From JACVRN01 sp036389255 (GTDB lineage Bacteria; Acidobacteriota; Blastocatellia; Pyrinomonadales; Pyrinomonadaceae): DNA of 64,000 nucleotides. Shown here piece after piece: positions 50,543 to 58,809 of this stretch. The notes beneath the pieces are model-generated. The model did not search any database and had not been told where the DNA came from. It worked only from the letters and a program-made list of their open reading frames with translations. Location of the stretch: assembly GCA_036389255.1 (NCBI GenBank), contig DASVQI010000036.1, forward strand, positions 124,001 through 188,000. Reading direction: 5' to 3'. Positions within the stretch are counted from its first letter, which is position 1; every line of letters starts with the position of its first letter. The position numbers and the translations under genes are program-made.

Positions 50543-50713
50543 ATGACGTATTATCTGCACAAAGATGCGAATGGACAATGGCGGTGGTATCTTCAAGCTG
50601 CCAATGGTCGCAAGATTGCCAATCCTGGTGAGAGCTACTGGAATAAACAGGACTGCCTTGATGCCATCAAGGTGGTGAAAGGTTCAGGCAACTCGCCTTA
50701 CAGGCAAGCATAA
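50543..50713 (+). CDS. Small DUF1508/YegP-like protein
   Basis: 56 residues, absent from standard minimum-length calls. It contains one YegP-like unit: YYLHKDANGQWRWYLQAANG, then KIANPGESYWNKQDCLDAIK. DUF1508 proteins are small beta-alpha folds, often tandem, function unclear. The start is backed by AAGGAGAGG 6 nt upstream. It stands alone between two leftward genes. Confidence 0.8.
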   Translation: MTYYLHKDANGQWRWYLQAANGRKIANPGESYWNKQDCLDAIKVVKGSGNSPYRQA

Positions 50714-50803
50714 GACTGAACAGTCAACTAACCTTTCCCCTTTGGCGCTCGTCTTTATGGCAAGCACTATTTTTATTCCATAGAGTCTAAATTGCTATCT
50801 AAA

Positions 50804-51643
50804 CTACGTTCGCTCACTGCGTTGAAGCGGGATAAGCGCATCACCCAAGACATCACGACACCAAAGCGGCAGAGAAAAAGTAACTTTAGCGCGTGCTGTA
50901 GAACGCAACTCACTTCCTAGAAGCGCAATTTTGCCCCGCTTAGTCACATCGCTGCGCTTTGCCCGCATCTCCTCGTCGTCACCTAACATGTCATCCATGT
51001 GAGCGAGATGAGAAGGGTTCAACCCATCCTCAGGGCTAGCTTGCGCAAAATTTGCCGGAGGGCGCGAACGAAGTACTAGGGCGATAAACGGCGCACCTAC
51101 AAAGCGACGGGTGAACGGCATAGTATCAAACGGAGCTATCCCTAAAACCCACGAAAGATAATCGGAACCCTCCATATGCCATCTAAGACCTACCTGCAAA
51201 GAGCGTCCCTTTTCGTCTGGCATCCAGTCGATTTCTTTACAAGTCCAGCTAGGGTGTACACATAATGATTTAATTAGCTCACAAGCGTGTTGAGCGGTGG
51301 CAGGTCCCGGAAAAATCAACTGCAATGCGTCTAAATTTACGGCAGCGTCCTTTAGGACATTTTCCAATCCCCCAACATCCACAGTTCCTTTGATAGTTAT
51401 GGATTGCCACGCTGCTGTTGCCGCCTTCGCTAATACCTGAGCAAACACACAAGCTATCTGGCCTTGCTGATACCACTGAAATAATATTTGCCCGAGAAGC
51501 TCTGGTTTACGTGTAACCAGATCGTGAGTAGACTTCACTGTACCATCTGCAATCAGGATACTTAGATAATCATCAAAAGACGAAAAGGCGCGAGTCTTAT
51601 TCGCGCCTATCTCTCTCAAAACACTTTTTGAGACTTTTCCCAT
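50804..51643 (-). CDS. Unknown protein, third gene of MOSC/ATL operon
   Basis: 279 residues, no recognised family. Mixed alpha/beta, no signal peptide; a Trp-rich stretch near the middle (CVHPSWTCKEIDWMPDEKGR, LGIAPFDTMPFTRRFVGAPF) and a C-terminal PLWCRDVLGDALIPL. The ribosome site GGAGAT lies about 7 nt before the ATG. It follows a 66-residue acidic gene by 32 bp and a MOSC-alkyltransferase-like gene before that, so all three should be one transcript. The beta-rich middle could bind a cofactor or nucleobase, but that is speculation. Confidence 0.65.
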   Translation of the reverse strand: MGKVSKSVLREIGANKTRAFSSFDDYLSILIADGTVKSTHDLVTRKPELLGQILFQWYQQGQIACVFAQVLAKAATAAWQSITIKGTVDVGGLENVLKDAAVNLDALQLIFPGPATAQHACELIKSLCVHPSWTCKEIDWMPDEKGRSLQVGLRWHMEGSDYLSWVLGIAPFDTMPFTRRFVGAPFIALVLRSRPPANFAQASPEDGLNPSHLAHMDDMLGDDEEMRAKRSDVTKRGKIALLGSELRSTARAKVTFSLPLWCRDVLGDALIPLQRSERT

Positions 51644-51675
51644 TTATAATCTCCACAGTGGGGTAGAGATATTAG

Positions 51676-51876
51676 CTATCCGAGCCAAGTATCGTATTCG
51701 CTAGTAGCGCCTTCTGGAATCTCAGGATAGTCATACTCTTCTATCTCCTGCTCCCCGAACTTGTCACTTAGCTTCTCACTACCAATGACCATTGACATGC
51801 TGCCAGCTTTAACCTCTTTTACTTCCCCCCCTGAAGTAAAGATGGATTGGCCATTCTCAGCTTTTTCTTTGTCCAT
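51676..51876 (-). CDS. Small acidic protein of 66 residues, unknown
   Basis: Starts MDKEKAENGQSIFTSGG and ends EGATSEYDTWLG; about one third of residues are Asp or Glu. There is no signal peptide or membrane segment. A strong AAGGAG 8 nt upstream of the ATG makes it a real gene. It sits between the MOSC-alkyltransferase-like gene (36 bp gap) and the unknown 279-residue gene (32 bp gap). It could be a substrate/precursor peptide, a regulator or an inhibitor of its neighbours; the sequence does not decide. Confidence 0.7.
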   Translation of the reverse strand: MDKEKAENGQSIFTSGGEVKEVKAGSMSMVIGSEKLSDKFGEQEIEEYDYPEIPEGATSEYDTWLG

Positions 51877-51912
51877 AGCACTGCTCCTTCATAGGGAAAA
51901 TTGATAACATCT

Positions 51913-52749
51913 TCAAGAGGTTCTTTTGGAAAATAATTCTCCCTCTGAAATAAACTGAAATTCGTCGGCGAAAATGGCACTTCCTAGCCAATTTTGTTCA
52001 GAATTTGATTGCATAATGTCCACAGAGCAAGGGTCTTTTTCTCCGCTAATTAGTTGATTTGATGGCTTAACTCGTTGCCACGGAATATCTTTATGAGAAC
52101 GAAGAAGGCTAGGAAATGATCGGCAAAATGACTTCGGGACTCCCGCAAGGTTTGCAAGCCGCGCGTACGAAATAATGTAATCTGAAGGTAGCATACGAAC
52201 AATACTGATCACACGGTCCCTCCAGTTATCGGGGAGTGGGCGGAATACATTCTTAATAACCTTAATCTTATCACCAGGTCGAACGACTCCACTTCGGACG
52301 ACTCTTGCCAGATATCCCCTTTTCCCCTTTATATCTCGACTAAGCCTATGACGAATACGATTGAGCCGTGAACATGGTTCACATTCAAAAGTAATGCGAA
52401 GCGCCGCATCGGGTCCAATACGTAGTAATGTACCGGACGACAAGGTCATTTCATCTGCGTGAATTAGTATGTTCTCACGCAGACTATTTGGGTCTAAATT
52501 AAATTGTTCATAAGTGCCAGTCATGGTCAGCAAGACCTGTCTAGGGGAAATGGGGCTTGCATGACAATCTCCTTCGATTCCAAGACCGACTCGCAGCAAA
52601 ATCTCCTTGGACTCTTCGGGGAGGACATCAGACTGCGGACGCCGGAAGACAGACGCCACGCTAATTCCAGTCCCTTTACCTCTTGCACCAGAGCTTTTCT
52701 GATTATTCAACTGTTTAGTATAGAGTGACAGAAGTGCTGAAACTGTCAC
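51913..52749 (-). CDS. MOSC domain fused to an alkyltransferase-like (ATL/MGMT-fold) domain
   Basis: 278 residues. The MOSC part (about 40-165) has GLGIEGDCHASPISPRQVLL, LRENILI and FECEPCSRLNRIR (the putative Mo-cofactor/metal Cys), KGKRGYLARVV and GDKI. The C-terminal part (about 175-240) matches the DNA-binding fold of alkyltransferases: VISIVRMLPSDYIISYARLANLAGVPKS..., ending PWQRVKPSN in place of the reactive PCHRV, so it is ATL-like and without the acceptor Cys at that site. It may recognise modified bases while MOSC reduces or transfers sulfur (inference). GTG start, weak ribosome site. Confidence 0.65.
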   Translation of the reverse strand: MTVSALLSLYTKQLNNQKSSGARGKGTGISVASVFRRPQSDVLPEESKEILLRVGLGIEGDCHASPISPRQVLLTMTGTYEQFNLDPNSLRENILIHADEMTLSSGTLLRIGPDAALRITFECEPCSRLNRIRHRLSRDIKGKRGYLARVVRSGVVRPGDKIKVIKNVFRPLPDNWRDRVISIVRMLPSDYIISYARLANLAGVPKSFCRSFPSLLRSHKDIPWQRVKPSNQLISGEKDPCSVDIMQSNSEQNWLGSAIFADEFQFISEGELFSKRTS

Positions 52750-52995
52750 TTTAATTGATATTTTCGAGGGAGCTAGGGGCAGAGCACCCTAGTTTAAAGT
52801 ACATAGCCCTGAGAGCCACAGCTAGTTTAAACCCGGTTAAAAGGCTACCACGCTTCTAATATCAAGGCAACTTCGATCTTGTTAAACTCAAGAGTTGAGC
52901 TTATTACATAGAGAACTGCTTTATGTCAATAGATTTCCGCTACGTGCTTAATTCTAAGCAGCATTATACGAATTATAGGTATAATTACAATCATA

Positions 52996-53024
52996 TTTAT
53001 CATAACTATTATAAGTATGATAAA
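52996..53024. promoter_or_regulatory. Operator-like inverted repeat before RHH-like gene
   Basis: TTTATCATA (52996-53004) and TATGATAAA (53016-53024) with 11-bp spacer, in an AT-rich stretch 13 bp before the start codon. Confidence 0.5.
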
Positions 53025-53036
53025 ATCTACTACTTA

Positions 53037-53264
53037 ATGGCTAAGAAAACGCCCACACGAACCTTCACGATACCTGACTCAGATTTTGCTTTGATTGGTG
53101 AGATTCAGAGCCGATGCCGAAGACTTGATCTTGAACTGAACGATAGTGAAGTTGTACGGACGGCAATCGCCTCACTACTGAAACTGCCAGATCGGCAATT
53201 TGCCCAAGCGGTAAAATCCCTAAATAAACTGAAGCGTGGGCCACAGATGGGAAACAGCGATTAA
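53037..53264 (+). CDS. Small ribbon-helix-helix-like DNA-binding protein
   Basis: 75 residues. RTFTIPDSDFALIGEIQSRC, then DSEVVRTAIASLLKLP, is the beta-strand plus two-helix layout of ribbon-helix-helix antitoxins/repressors. Start ATG 53037; the 38 upstream in-frame residues are Tyr/Asn-rich translation of the AT-rich promoter and are rejected. No toxin is next to it on the same strand. Confidence 0.65.
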   Translation: MAKKTPTRTFTIPDSDFALIGEIQSRCRRLDLELNDSEVVRTAIASLLKLPDRQFAQAVKSLNKLKRGPQMGNSD

Positions 53265-53420
53265 CTTTTCATAACCATTTAATTTATAGGCGAGCCACAC
53301 TTTTTATAAGCAAGGGAGTTTTGTATGTGAGTCAAATTAACCTTATTTGTATCGTAGTATCAAAAACAATAATTTTTCTGGTCAATATGGCAAGAACAGC
53401 ATAACCAGGCAATCGGCTAA

Positions 53421-53464
53421 ATAATGAGAGGCCCAGACTTCACTTAATCCGTGCCTCTCATTAT
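53421..53464. terminator. Bidirectional terminator, 12-bp stem
   Basis: ATAATGAGAGGC (53421-53432) / GCCTCTCATTAT (53453-53464) between the convergent RHH-like and GRDP-like genes. Confidence 0.75.
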
Positions 53465-53491
53465 CTGCCTTAGTTTTGCTATTGCATTCGG

Positions 53492-53908
53492 TTATTCACC
53501 GCAACCACTGCTACAATCGCCTTTGGCTTCAATAGGCCATAGCTCTGCATCAAGCCTTCCAAAGTACTCTTGAGCAAAGGCGCGAGTCTCTAAATACGCT
53601 GTGGGAGTAGGGTGCTCGAAAGGCTCATGGTTAATGAACATGCCGAGGTAATCTTCACAGAAGGTTCTATAATCTTTAGTGAAGAGAAGGAAGGTATGCC
53701 ACATTCTATCAATAGGGTCGGATGTGACTTTATAGCCCGGCTTAACAGCGCAAACAACCATGAACTCTTTAAGCGCCTCAAAGCATCGGCGAGATTCTTC
53801 AATCGAAACGCTATAATCAATAGAGTACCTGTTAAGTAAGCGGTCATGTTGGTAGGAGAGAATCTCAGGTACAGATTTGAGCGTCTCTCTTTGAGTTACT
53901 GCTTGCAT
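53492..53908 (-). CDS. GRDP-like (glycine-rich-domain-protein-type) small protein
   Basis: 138 residues. SDPIDRMWHTFLLFTKDYRTFCEDYLGMFINHEPF is the conserved IDxxWHxF...YxxFCxxxxGxxxHHxP pattern of GRDP-like domains (key residues Asp, Trp, His, Phe, Cys), known mainly in plants and scattered bacteria. The role in bacteria is unknown. Ends in CSSGCGE, a possible metal or thiol site. GGAGGG upstream supports the start. Single-gene unit. Confidence 0.65.
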   Translation of the reverse strand: MQAVTQRETLKSVPEILSYQHDRLLNRYSIDYSVSIEESRRCFEALKEFMVVCAVKPGYKVTSDPIDRMWHTFLLFTKDYRTFCEDYLGMFINHEPFEHPTPTAYLETRAFAQEYFGRLDAELWPIEAKGDCSSGCGE

Positions 53909-54055
53909 TCGGAACCCTCCTTTGGGTAGCCACTTATTTTGCAGTCAAGTGGGATTGGTAGGTGGAAAGTATTAGTGGGATTGGCGGCTTGAAAGCTTTT
54001 TTAATTCTGCATCTATCAAGCACAATTCCCTGCCATCCAATGCGAAAGTCCTACA

Positions 54056-54733
54056 CTAAGCGGGTTTTACTTTAGCCGCATTCTTGCTCTCTATTTCATA
54101 ATTAATGGTCGTAAACTTAGTATTCTTCAAATTGAAGGCAACAGTGATACGCTCATCTGTGCCATAATGAGGTTCAACGCGGTGTCCTAATGAGCTAGGG
54201 AATAACAGCATCAATCCTGACTCTGGCCGAATCGAGTGTCTCTTCTTGAAATCTTCCCGGCCACGCGGTTCGACGCGATGTTGGTCGGCAAAAATTATAT
54301 GGGCATATTGAACATCATCATTCTCTTTTACTCCAGTATTGACATAATAAACCCCGCTCCATAGGTTGAGGTTTCGTACATGAGTATGGAACTTATTATA
54401 ATGTCCATAGCGATTAATATTCGCCCATGCTTGGATAGTCCATCCTTCCAATAAGTCCGAATCAGACGTACCTAAAACCCTCTTTAACATTTCTCGACCT
54501 AATACCATCATTCTCTCAAGAATAATGTGAACGCATTCTGCATCCCAATTCTGGAAATTCTTTTTGGAGTGCCAACCTCCAACATTAGTTGTTAACACTC
54601 CGCCATCGTCTTTTTCTTTGGATAAAATCAATCGTGCAAGCTCTTTGTTCAATTCATCGCTTTCAGGCCAAAGGTATTTTATCAATGGTGAAGGGAATAT
54701 TTCTGTAAATTCTAATTCGCTTGAATCGAGCAT
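54056..54733 (-). CDS. 2OG-Fe(II) oxygenase-like protein (TIGR02466 type)
   Basis: 225 residues. NKFHTHVRNLNLWSGVYYV supplies the HxH-type Fe ligand region, and LLFPSSLGHRVEPHYGTDERITVAFNL gives the distal His and the 2-oxoglutarate-binding Arg. N-terminal EIFPSPLIKYLWPE is also typical. The family is frequent in phage and mobile islands; substrates are unknown. It should be cytosolic. Monocistronic, 34 bp downstream of a membrane-protein gene on the same strand. Confidence 0.78.
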   Translation of the reverse strand: MLDSSELEFTEIFPSPLIKYLWPESDELNKELARLILSKEKDDGGVLTTNVGGWHSKKNFQNWDAECVHIILERMMVLGREMLKRVLGTSDSDLLEGWTIQAWANINRYGHYNKFHTHVRNLNLWSGVYYVNTGVKENDDVQYAHIIFADQHRVEPRGREDFKKRHSIRPESGLMLLFPSSLGHRVEPHYGTDERITVAFNLKNTKFTTINYEIESKNAAKVKPA

Positions 54734-54766
54734 TAAAATATCCTATGAAGCAGGAATGGGAAGTTA

Positions 54767-55198
54767 TTATGATCTATAGCCAATGCTTCTAACAATCACA
54801 ATGATCCAAAATATGATCAATACGATATACAGTCCCCATGTGCCGAAGTATGCTTTTAGCGCACGATGGCCTTTTCTCCTTACGAGTGATTGATATTTAG
54901 GAGATAATTCTTTATTAGCGACACGGTAGATATGCCTTAAATTTAACTCACATAGAATCTCTACCCAGAAGAAGACGAAAGTAAAAAGTAGACCGCTCCA
55001 TTTAGCCCAGAAGCTAGAATCAATAATACTTGACGACTTAATCTCAACGAATCCAAAAGATACTGATGCTAGACCTCCGAAAACAGCAAAGTAAATACTG
55101 AGCATAGCAAACCGCAATGAACTATAGTGTCTTCGGTTATTATTTAACTCCGTACATATATATTTGTTTTCATCTGATGTTATATTCTGATCATTCAC
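54767..55198 (-). CDS. Small membrane protein, about four TM helices
   Basis: 143 residues with hydrophobic segments near 31-52, 62-83 and 115-137 and charged loops (NLRHIYRVANKELSPKYQSLVRRKGHRALK). No signal peptide or family recognised. In islands such SLATT-like or holin-like proteins can be effectors, but nothing here proves it. Shares strand and 34-bp spacing with the oxygenase gene downstream, so co-transcription is possible. Confidence 0.6.
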   Translation of the reverse strand: MNDQNITSDENKYICTELNNNRRHYSSLRFAMLSIYFAVFGGLASVSFGFVEIKSSSIIDSSFWAKWSGLLFTFVFFWVEILCELNLRHIYRVANKELSPKYQSLVRRKGHRALKAYFGTWGLYIVLIIFWIIVIVRSIGYRS

Positions 55199-55303
55199 GT
55201 TATCTTATACCTATAACAAGCAAGCTGAAGTTTGTAGCTGGGTAGTCATCTGAAGGTTTCATCTTGGGATCTGTACTATTTAGCCTAATAGTGGAAAAGC
55301 ATT

Positions 55304-55894
55304 TTAGATACGCTGTTGTATATAAGAATACATCGGAGTATTTGATGATTTAGTTCCACTTATACGAGACTTATACTTTTCAAAATACTCGAACTCCGAG
55401 TACATAGCGTCTACCGGAATACATAAGCATTTTATTCGTTCATCGTAAAAAGCTGCTCGATTTCTTCTGCTAGGCGGTATCAATTCCCTGAGAGGTATCA
55501 TTCTCAAGCTATTTTCGACTACGTTTCTTCCCTTCCTCTCAAAGAAAGCGAAGATGATCGGCTCTCCAGTTAGTCTCTGCATCTCTTCATGTCTCTTAAG
55601 ATGACGGTATTTAATAACGTAGCATTTTGTAGAGCCATACCTTCTTTGTGAAAAGCACTTTACTTCGACTTCAGCGTTTTTTAAGTTACGTACAATGAAG
55701 TCGCCGCGCTTGATGCTATTTAGAGTATTAGAGGCGTACTTGGCAAAGCTTTTCTTATCCTGAGATATTCTCTCTACGATGTAGCCGTTTAGGCCACAGA
55801 GTTCTTCAAAATGTTGTTCTGCTTTTTCACCTGCAAGGAAGTGCGGCTGGAATAACCAACGAAAAGAGTAGTGAAGTTTGTGAAGAATACCCAT
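55304..55894 (-). CDS. Putative PD-(D/E)XK nuclease
   Basis: 196 residues. AEQHFEELCGLNGYIVERIS then IKRGDFIVRNLKNAEVEVKCFSQRRYG shows an Asp followed after about a dozen residues by ExK (EVEVK), the catalytic core of PD-(D/E)XK restriction-like nucleases. ATG 55894 is selected because GAGG lies 8 nt upstream and the longer frame adds a hydrophobic leader unlikely for a nuclease. No methyltransferase partner adjoins it. It could be a stand-alone defence nuclease or a decayed restriction enzyme. Confidence 0.6.
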   Translation of the reverse strand: MGILHKLHYSFRWLFQPHFLAGEKAEQHFEELCGLNGYIVERISQDKKSFAKYASNTLNSIKRGDFIVRNLKNAEVEVKCFSQRRYGSTKCYVIKYRHLKRHEEMQRLTGEPIIFAFFERKGRNVVENSLRMIPLRELIPPSRRNRAAFYDERIKCLCIPVDAMYSEFEYFEKYKSRISGTKSSNTPMYSYIQQRI

Positions 55895-56098
55895 GACATA
55901 ACCTCGTGTGAGAATGTCGATCTCTAATATGAGTGTGTAAGGAGCAACTAAAGCGAGCAGGCACAATATGCTTGTTTGTATCGTATGTCAACCGTTTTGT
56001 CGGTGTTATTTGAGTGCCTTATGCCAATAAGCGGCCTATAAAAGGAGGCCGAGAACTGCTACACTTAAAAGCCATTAAAACAAAGGAAGGATAAATCA

Positions 56099-56632
56099 AT
56101 GGCGCTAAATCTCGTGAATCTTGACGAAAGAACCCGCAGCATCATGCTAGAAGAAATTGAGTCGGATATCTCAAGCAGCAAGTTGTATATCAGTCCCCGC
56201 TTGAATTCGCGAGGGCTGCAAGAATATCCACGTCTTCTGAAAGAGTCAGCAACAAATCACGATGATGCTTGGCTAGCAGAACGGCTTCGTAGAGATGGGC
56301 TAATGAAGACCCAAGAAGAAAGGCGGAAGCCTAAAGGCGGTTACACAATTGCACAAGTTCCAGTAACAGCTCCCGATACTCTTGCGGAAGGAGAGTTCAA
56401 TCGTTTTTATATTCGCGGCCTTTGCTTACGGGCGATACAAGATGGAATTCCTGAACTTGTGGTTTATCGCGCTAAACAAGTAAGCAGCCCCCGGCGAGAA
56501 TCGGAAGCCAAAATCGGGGCCATGATTCCTCCGCAAAGTTTGCTTCAGGACGTGAGAACACATCCGGGAGTTGATACTGCTCTCGGTCTTCCTCCATGCC
56601 CCAATTCTGGCCTAAGCGTCCGGCTTCCTTAA
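56099..56632 (+). CDS. Conserved hypothetical protein, function unknown
   Basis: 177 residues. MALNLVNLDERTRSIMLEEIESDI, then GGYTIAQVPVTAPDTLAEGEFNRFYIRGLC, and the ending LGLPPCPNSGLSVRLP are strongly patterned, and I recall closely similar proteins annotated only as hypothetical in many bacteria. Soluble, no signal peptide. AAGGAAGG 8 nt upstream supports the ATG. No partner is evident: the next gene is a truncated DUF429 fragment on the other strand. Confidence 0.7.
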   Translation: MALNLVNLDERTRSIMLEEIESDISSSKLYISPRLNSRGLQEYPRLLKESATNHDDAWLAERLRRDGLMKTQEERRKPKGGYTIAQVPVTAPDTLAEGEFNRFYIRGLCLRAIQDGIPELVVYRAKQVSSPRRESEAKIGAMIPPQSLLQDVRTHPGVDTALGLPPCPNSGLSVRLP

Positions 56633-56639
56633 AAGACGG

Positions 56640-56915
56640 TTAGCAGTACTTAACAAGCATTACTAAGTGCGCTAAGGCTACCTCACGTTCCGCCGTGCCG
56701 CAGAGCTTTTCGAGTTGCGAAACTTGGGTGAATTTGTATCTTGATGGTCTTGTTTTAGCTTCGACCTTTGCTATCCAAGTGTTCCTGCCAGCGAGTTTGG
56801 CACCGCTGAAATCCACCCCATAAATCGTATTAAATTTCAAAGCTAAATAATTTCTGGCGTAAAGGTTCGCTAATGTAGGCTCTCTAAGAAGGTGCGTTAA
56901 ATTTTGTTTGAACAA
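56640..56915 (-). pseudogene. Truncated DUF429 (RNase H-like) gene
   Basis: 91 codons starting at a TTG. IYGVDFSGAKLAGRNTWIAKVEA and the later GTAEREVALAHLVMLVKYC match the beginning of DUF429 proteins, which normally run beyond 200 residues. The frame stops soon after, 8 bp from the neighbouring gene, so the C-terminal two thirds, including later catalytic residues, are missing. Upstream of it lies the island hairpin-repeat block. Confidence 0.6.
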
Positions 56916-56948
56916 CTTTCTAGCAGGTTCATAGGCTCGTAAACCGCC

Positions 56949-57076
56949 ACTTTGTGGTCAAACGGCGGACTTTGTGGTCAGAACGGACTTTAGGGGCACA
57001 GCCGAGCCGGGCTTTGCCCCTAAAGTCGGCTTTGGAAGAGACTTTGTGGTCAAGTGAGGATTCTGACCATAAAGTC
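56949..57076. repeat. Cluster of hairpin-repeat family members
   Basis: Half units ACTTTGTGGTCA at 56949 and 56970; long-form hairpin GACTTTAGGGGCA (56986-56998) / TGCCCCTAAAGTC (57015-57027) with loop containing GAGCCGGGC; short-form 37-mer GACTTTGTGGTCA / TGACCATAAAGTC (57040-57076). A near-copy of 56970-57019 recurs at 61656-61708. Confidence 0.85.
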
Positions 57077-57292
57077 GTAGGCGATAAGCAAAAGCTTAAC
57101 TGTCCCAAGGAAGATGGCGAGCGCACCAAAAAAGACTGTGACCTTTACGGGCGTCCTTAACTCTTTGGGGCTATCTTCAGCGCGCCAGAATACCGAACTT
57201 CTTGTAACCGCATCACGCCAAAGTATCAGTACAAGGCCGATAAAAATAAAGAAGATGCTTCCGACTATATCCATAGCTATCCCTTTAGCCAT
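57050..57292 (-). CDS. Small two-TM membrane protein beside transposase C
   Basis: 80 residues; helices near 8-25 (IVGSIFFIFIGLVLILW) and 50-72 (VTVFFGALAIFLGTVKLLLIAYDF). GGAGT about 8 nt upstream of the ATG. Its start is 5 bp from the stop of transposase C and its stop codon lies inside the 37-nt hairpin at 57040-57076, which probably terminates it. Function unknown. Confidence 0.65.
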   Translation of the reverse strand: MAKGIAMDIVGSIFFIFIGLVLILWRDAVTRSSVFWRAEDSPKELRTPVKVTVFFGALAIFLGTVKLLLIAYDFMVRILT

Positions 57293-57296
57293 GACG

Positions 57297-58415
57297 TTAC
57301 TCCGTATAGAAGTTCGGCTCTATTCCTAGCTCATACATAGATTGTATAACGCAGCACAGATTATGAGGCAACACTTTACAAAGCACTTCATTGACCTGTG
57401 CCGTATGCGTCTTAGCCCTTAACCGCTCTCCGAACTTCCGCTTTATCATGCTGAATGTTGTCTCAACATTTGAGCGTTTATGATAGTGCCGCATGAACTC
57501 AGCCTGATTATATGAGTACAGGTGGAACATTCTTTTCCAGACTGAGGTCTGACGGTTGCTCACAGAGTTGGCCGTAGCATTTGATTTGAACGCTATATAA
57601 GGCTGCGCTCCCTTAACTAATGTTAGCTGTAAGTTCTTTGAACTGGAATAGGCTTTATCAGCACAGACGCTATTCATAAGAAAGTTCTCAGAGGTCTTTT
57701 CAACTAATGGGCCGAACTGCGGAGAGTCGCCAGCGTGAGCATGAGTGACTTCTACCGATGTGATGATGTTAGTTTTGACTCTGCACATCACATGAACCTT
57801 TATCCAGTCCTCTTTCTTGATGGTCTGTGCTTTGCCCCACTTGGCATGTACCCACTTTTGATAAACGCCTGTGGAGAAGCCTGAGCTATCAACAGCAAAG
57901 TCTAATTCAACATCCTTCAGAGGCAAGCTGGACTCTACGATTAGGTCTTTTAGATAAGCGGTCAGGTCTTCTCTCTCAAGATATTTTGAGATTGTATTGT
58001 AATGAACGGGTCTTGATAGATAGCCACGTTGGAGAGCTTCGCGCAAGTCTGATTGATTGCGCCGACCTGATAGACCACTATAGATTTTAAGGCATGAAGC
58101 GAAGATTAAATCAGCGAGCGGAGCGCGGGGCCGTCCCATAGTCTGAGGCGGCTCTATAATGAGTTTGCAGAGTTCAAAGAGTAATTCTAAGAACTTAGAC
58201 TTTTCGTTTACTTGAGCCTGATTATAGGCTGACCATTCTTGAGAATAAGTAGGTTTTGGAGTTGGATTCATCATGCATCTTGCGTTAGGTGCGTGATAGA
58301 TACACAATAAGTTTGCGGTCACTTCGTGCTCTAACACGCTGTGGTCGAAGAGGTCTTGCTGGGTGTTAGTCGCACTCAGCAAGGCCAGTTTTTTAGCTTT
58401 CAAAGATGCATGCAT
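57297..58415 (-). CDS. DDE transposase, copy C (IS4/IS5-like superfamily)
   Basis: About 372 residues, close homologue of copy A. DDE residues in AVDSSGFSTGVY, VCADKAYSS and SNVETTFSMIKRKFGERL; note VMCRVKTNI instead of VMCGVKTNI. ATG 58415 (MHASLKA) matches copy A; 58274 is an alternative start. DNA homology to copy A extends past the start to about 58441, then breaks, and resumes at the promoter block. The frame is intact. Confidence 0.8.
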   Translation of the reverse strand: MHASLKAKKLALLSATNTQQDLFDHSVLEHEVTANLLCIYHAPNARCMMNPTPKPTYSQEWSAYNQAQVNEKSKFLELLFELCKLIIEPPQTMGRPRAPLADLIFASCLKIYSGLSGRRNQSDLREALQRGYLSRPVHYNTISKYLEREDLTAYLKDLIVESSLPLKDVELDFAVDSSGFSTGVYQKWVHAKWGKAQTIKKEDWIKVHVMCRVKTNIITSVEVTHAHAGDSPQFGPLVEKTSENFLMNSVCADKAYSSSKNLQLTLVKGAQPYIAFKSNATANSVSNRQTSVWKRMFHLYSYNQAEFMRHYHKRSNVETTFSMIKRKFGERLRAKTHTAQVNEVLCKVLPHNLCCVIQSMYELGIEPNFYTE

Positions 58416-58481
58416 GATACACCGTTTCACCGATAAAATCAAGAAAATAAATCACTTAGGCTGCATAAGAGGGCTACTTTC

Positions 58482-58511
58482 TTGTCGGTTTTTCATAGTC
58501 TATGGTATAAA
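58482..58511 (+). promoter_or_regulatory. Sigma70-like promoter of island RNA, locus C
   Basis: TTGTCG at 58482-58487, 18-bp spacer, TATAAA at 58506-58511. The conserved hairpin AGAGCG ... CGCTCT follows (about 58520-58545). The RNA body of loci A and B is missing: tRNA-Gln on the opposite strand begins 18 bp later. Confidence 0.6.
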
Positions 58512-58562
58512 TACACGTAGAGCGTCACGCCAACGCGGGCGCTCTGCTTGAAAGATAGAAGT

Positions 58563-58636
58563 TGGTACGGCGGAGGGGGGTCGAACCCCCATTACCCGAT
58601 TCAGAGTCGGGCGTCCTGCCTTTAGACGACCGCCGC
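58563..58636 (-). tRNA. tRNA-Gln (CUG anticodon), CCA encoded
   Basis: Folded by hand on the minus strand: acceptor GCGGCGG / CCGCCGT (G1-U72), D stem GTC/GAC, anticodon stem CCCGA/TCGGG with loop CTCTGAA (anticodon CTG, U33 present), T stem GGGGG/CCCCT with loop TTCGACC, then A and CCA. All conserved features are present, so it is probably functional. tRNA genes are common island attachment sites. Confidence 0.92.
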
Positions 58637-58809
58637 CCAAATCACTACGCAACTAGAGCCCGGTGTTCAGAGCACCGGGCTTTTACTTTATAATCCCTCC
58701 AAAGTCTGAAAACAATAGGTTTGGTCTGACAGAAATCCGCCTAGTTTTTTTGGCTTGAGCCGGAAATTGATTTTGATTTTTCGGCTTCAGCCAGAAATAC
58801 GATTTGAAT

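Noticed and set aside
53947..53982. Direct repeat AGTGGGATTGG (two copies)
   Set aside because: Only two short copies upstream of the GRDP-like gene; may be an operator but the evidence is too thin.
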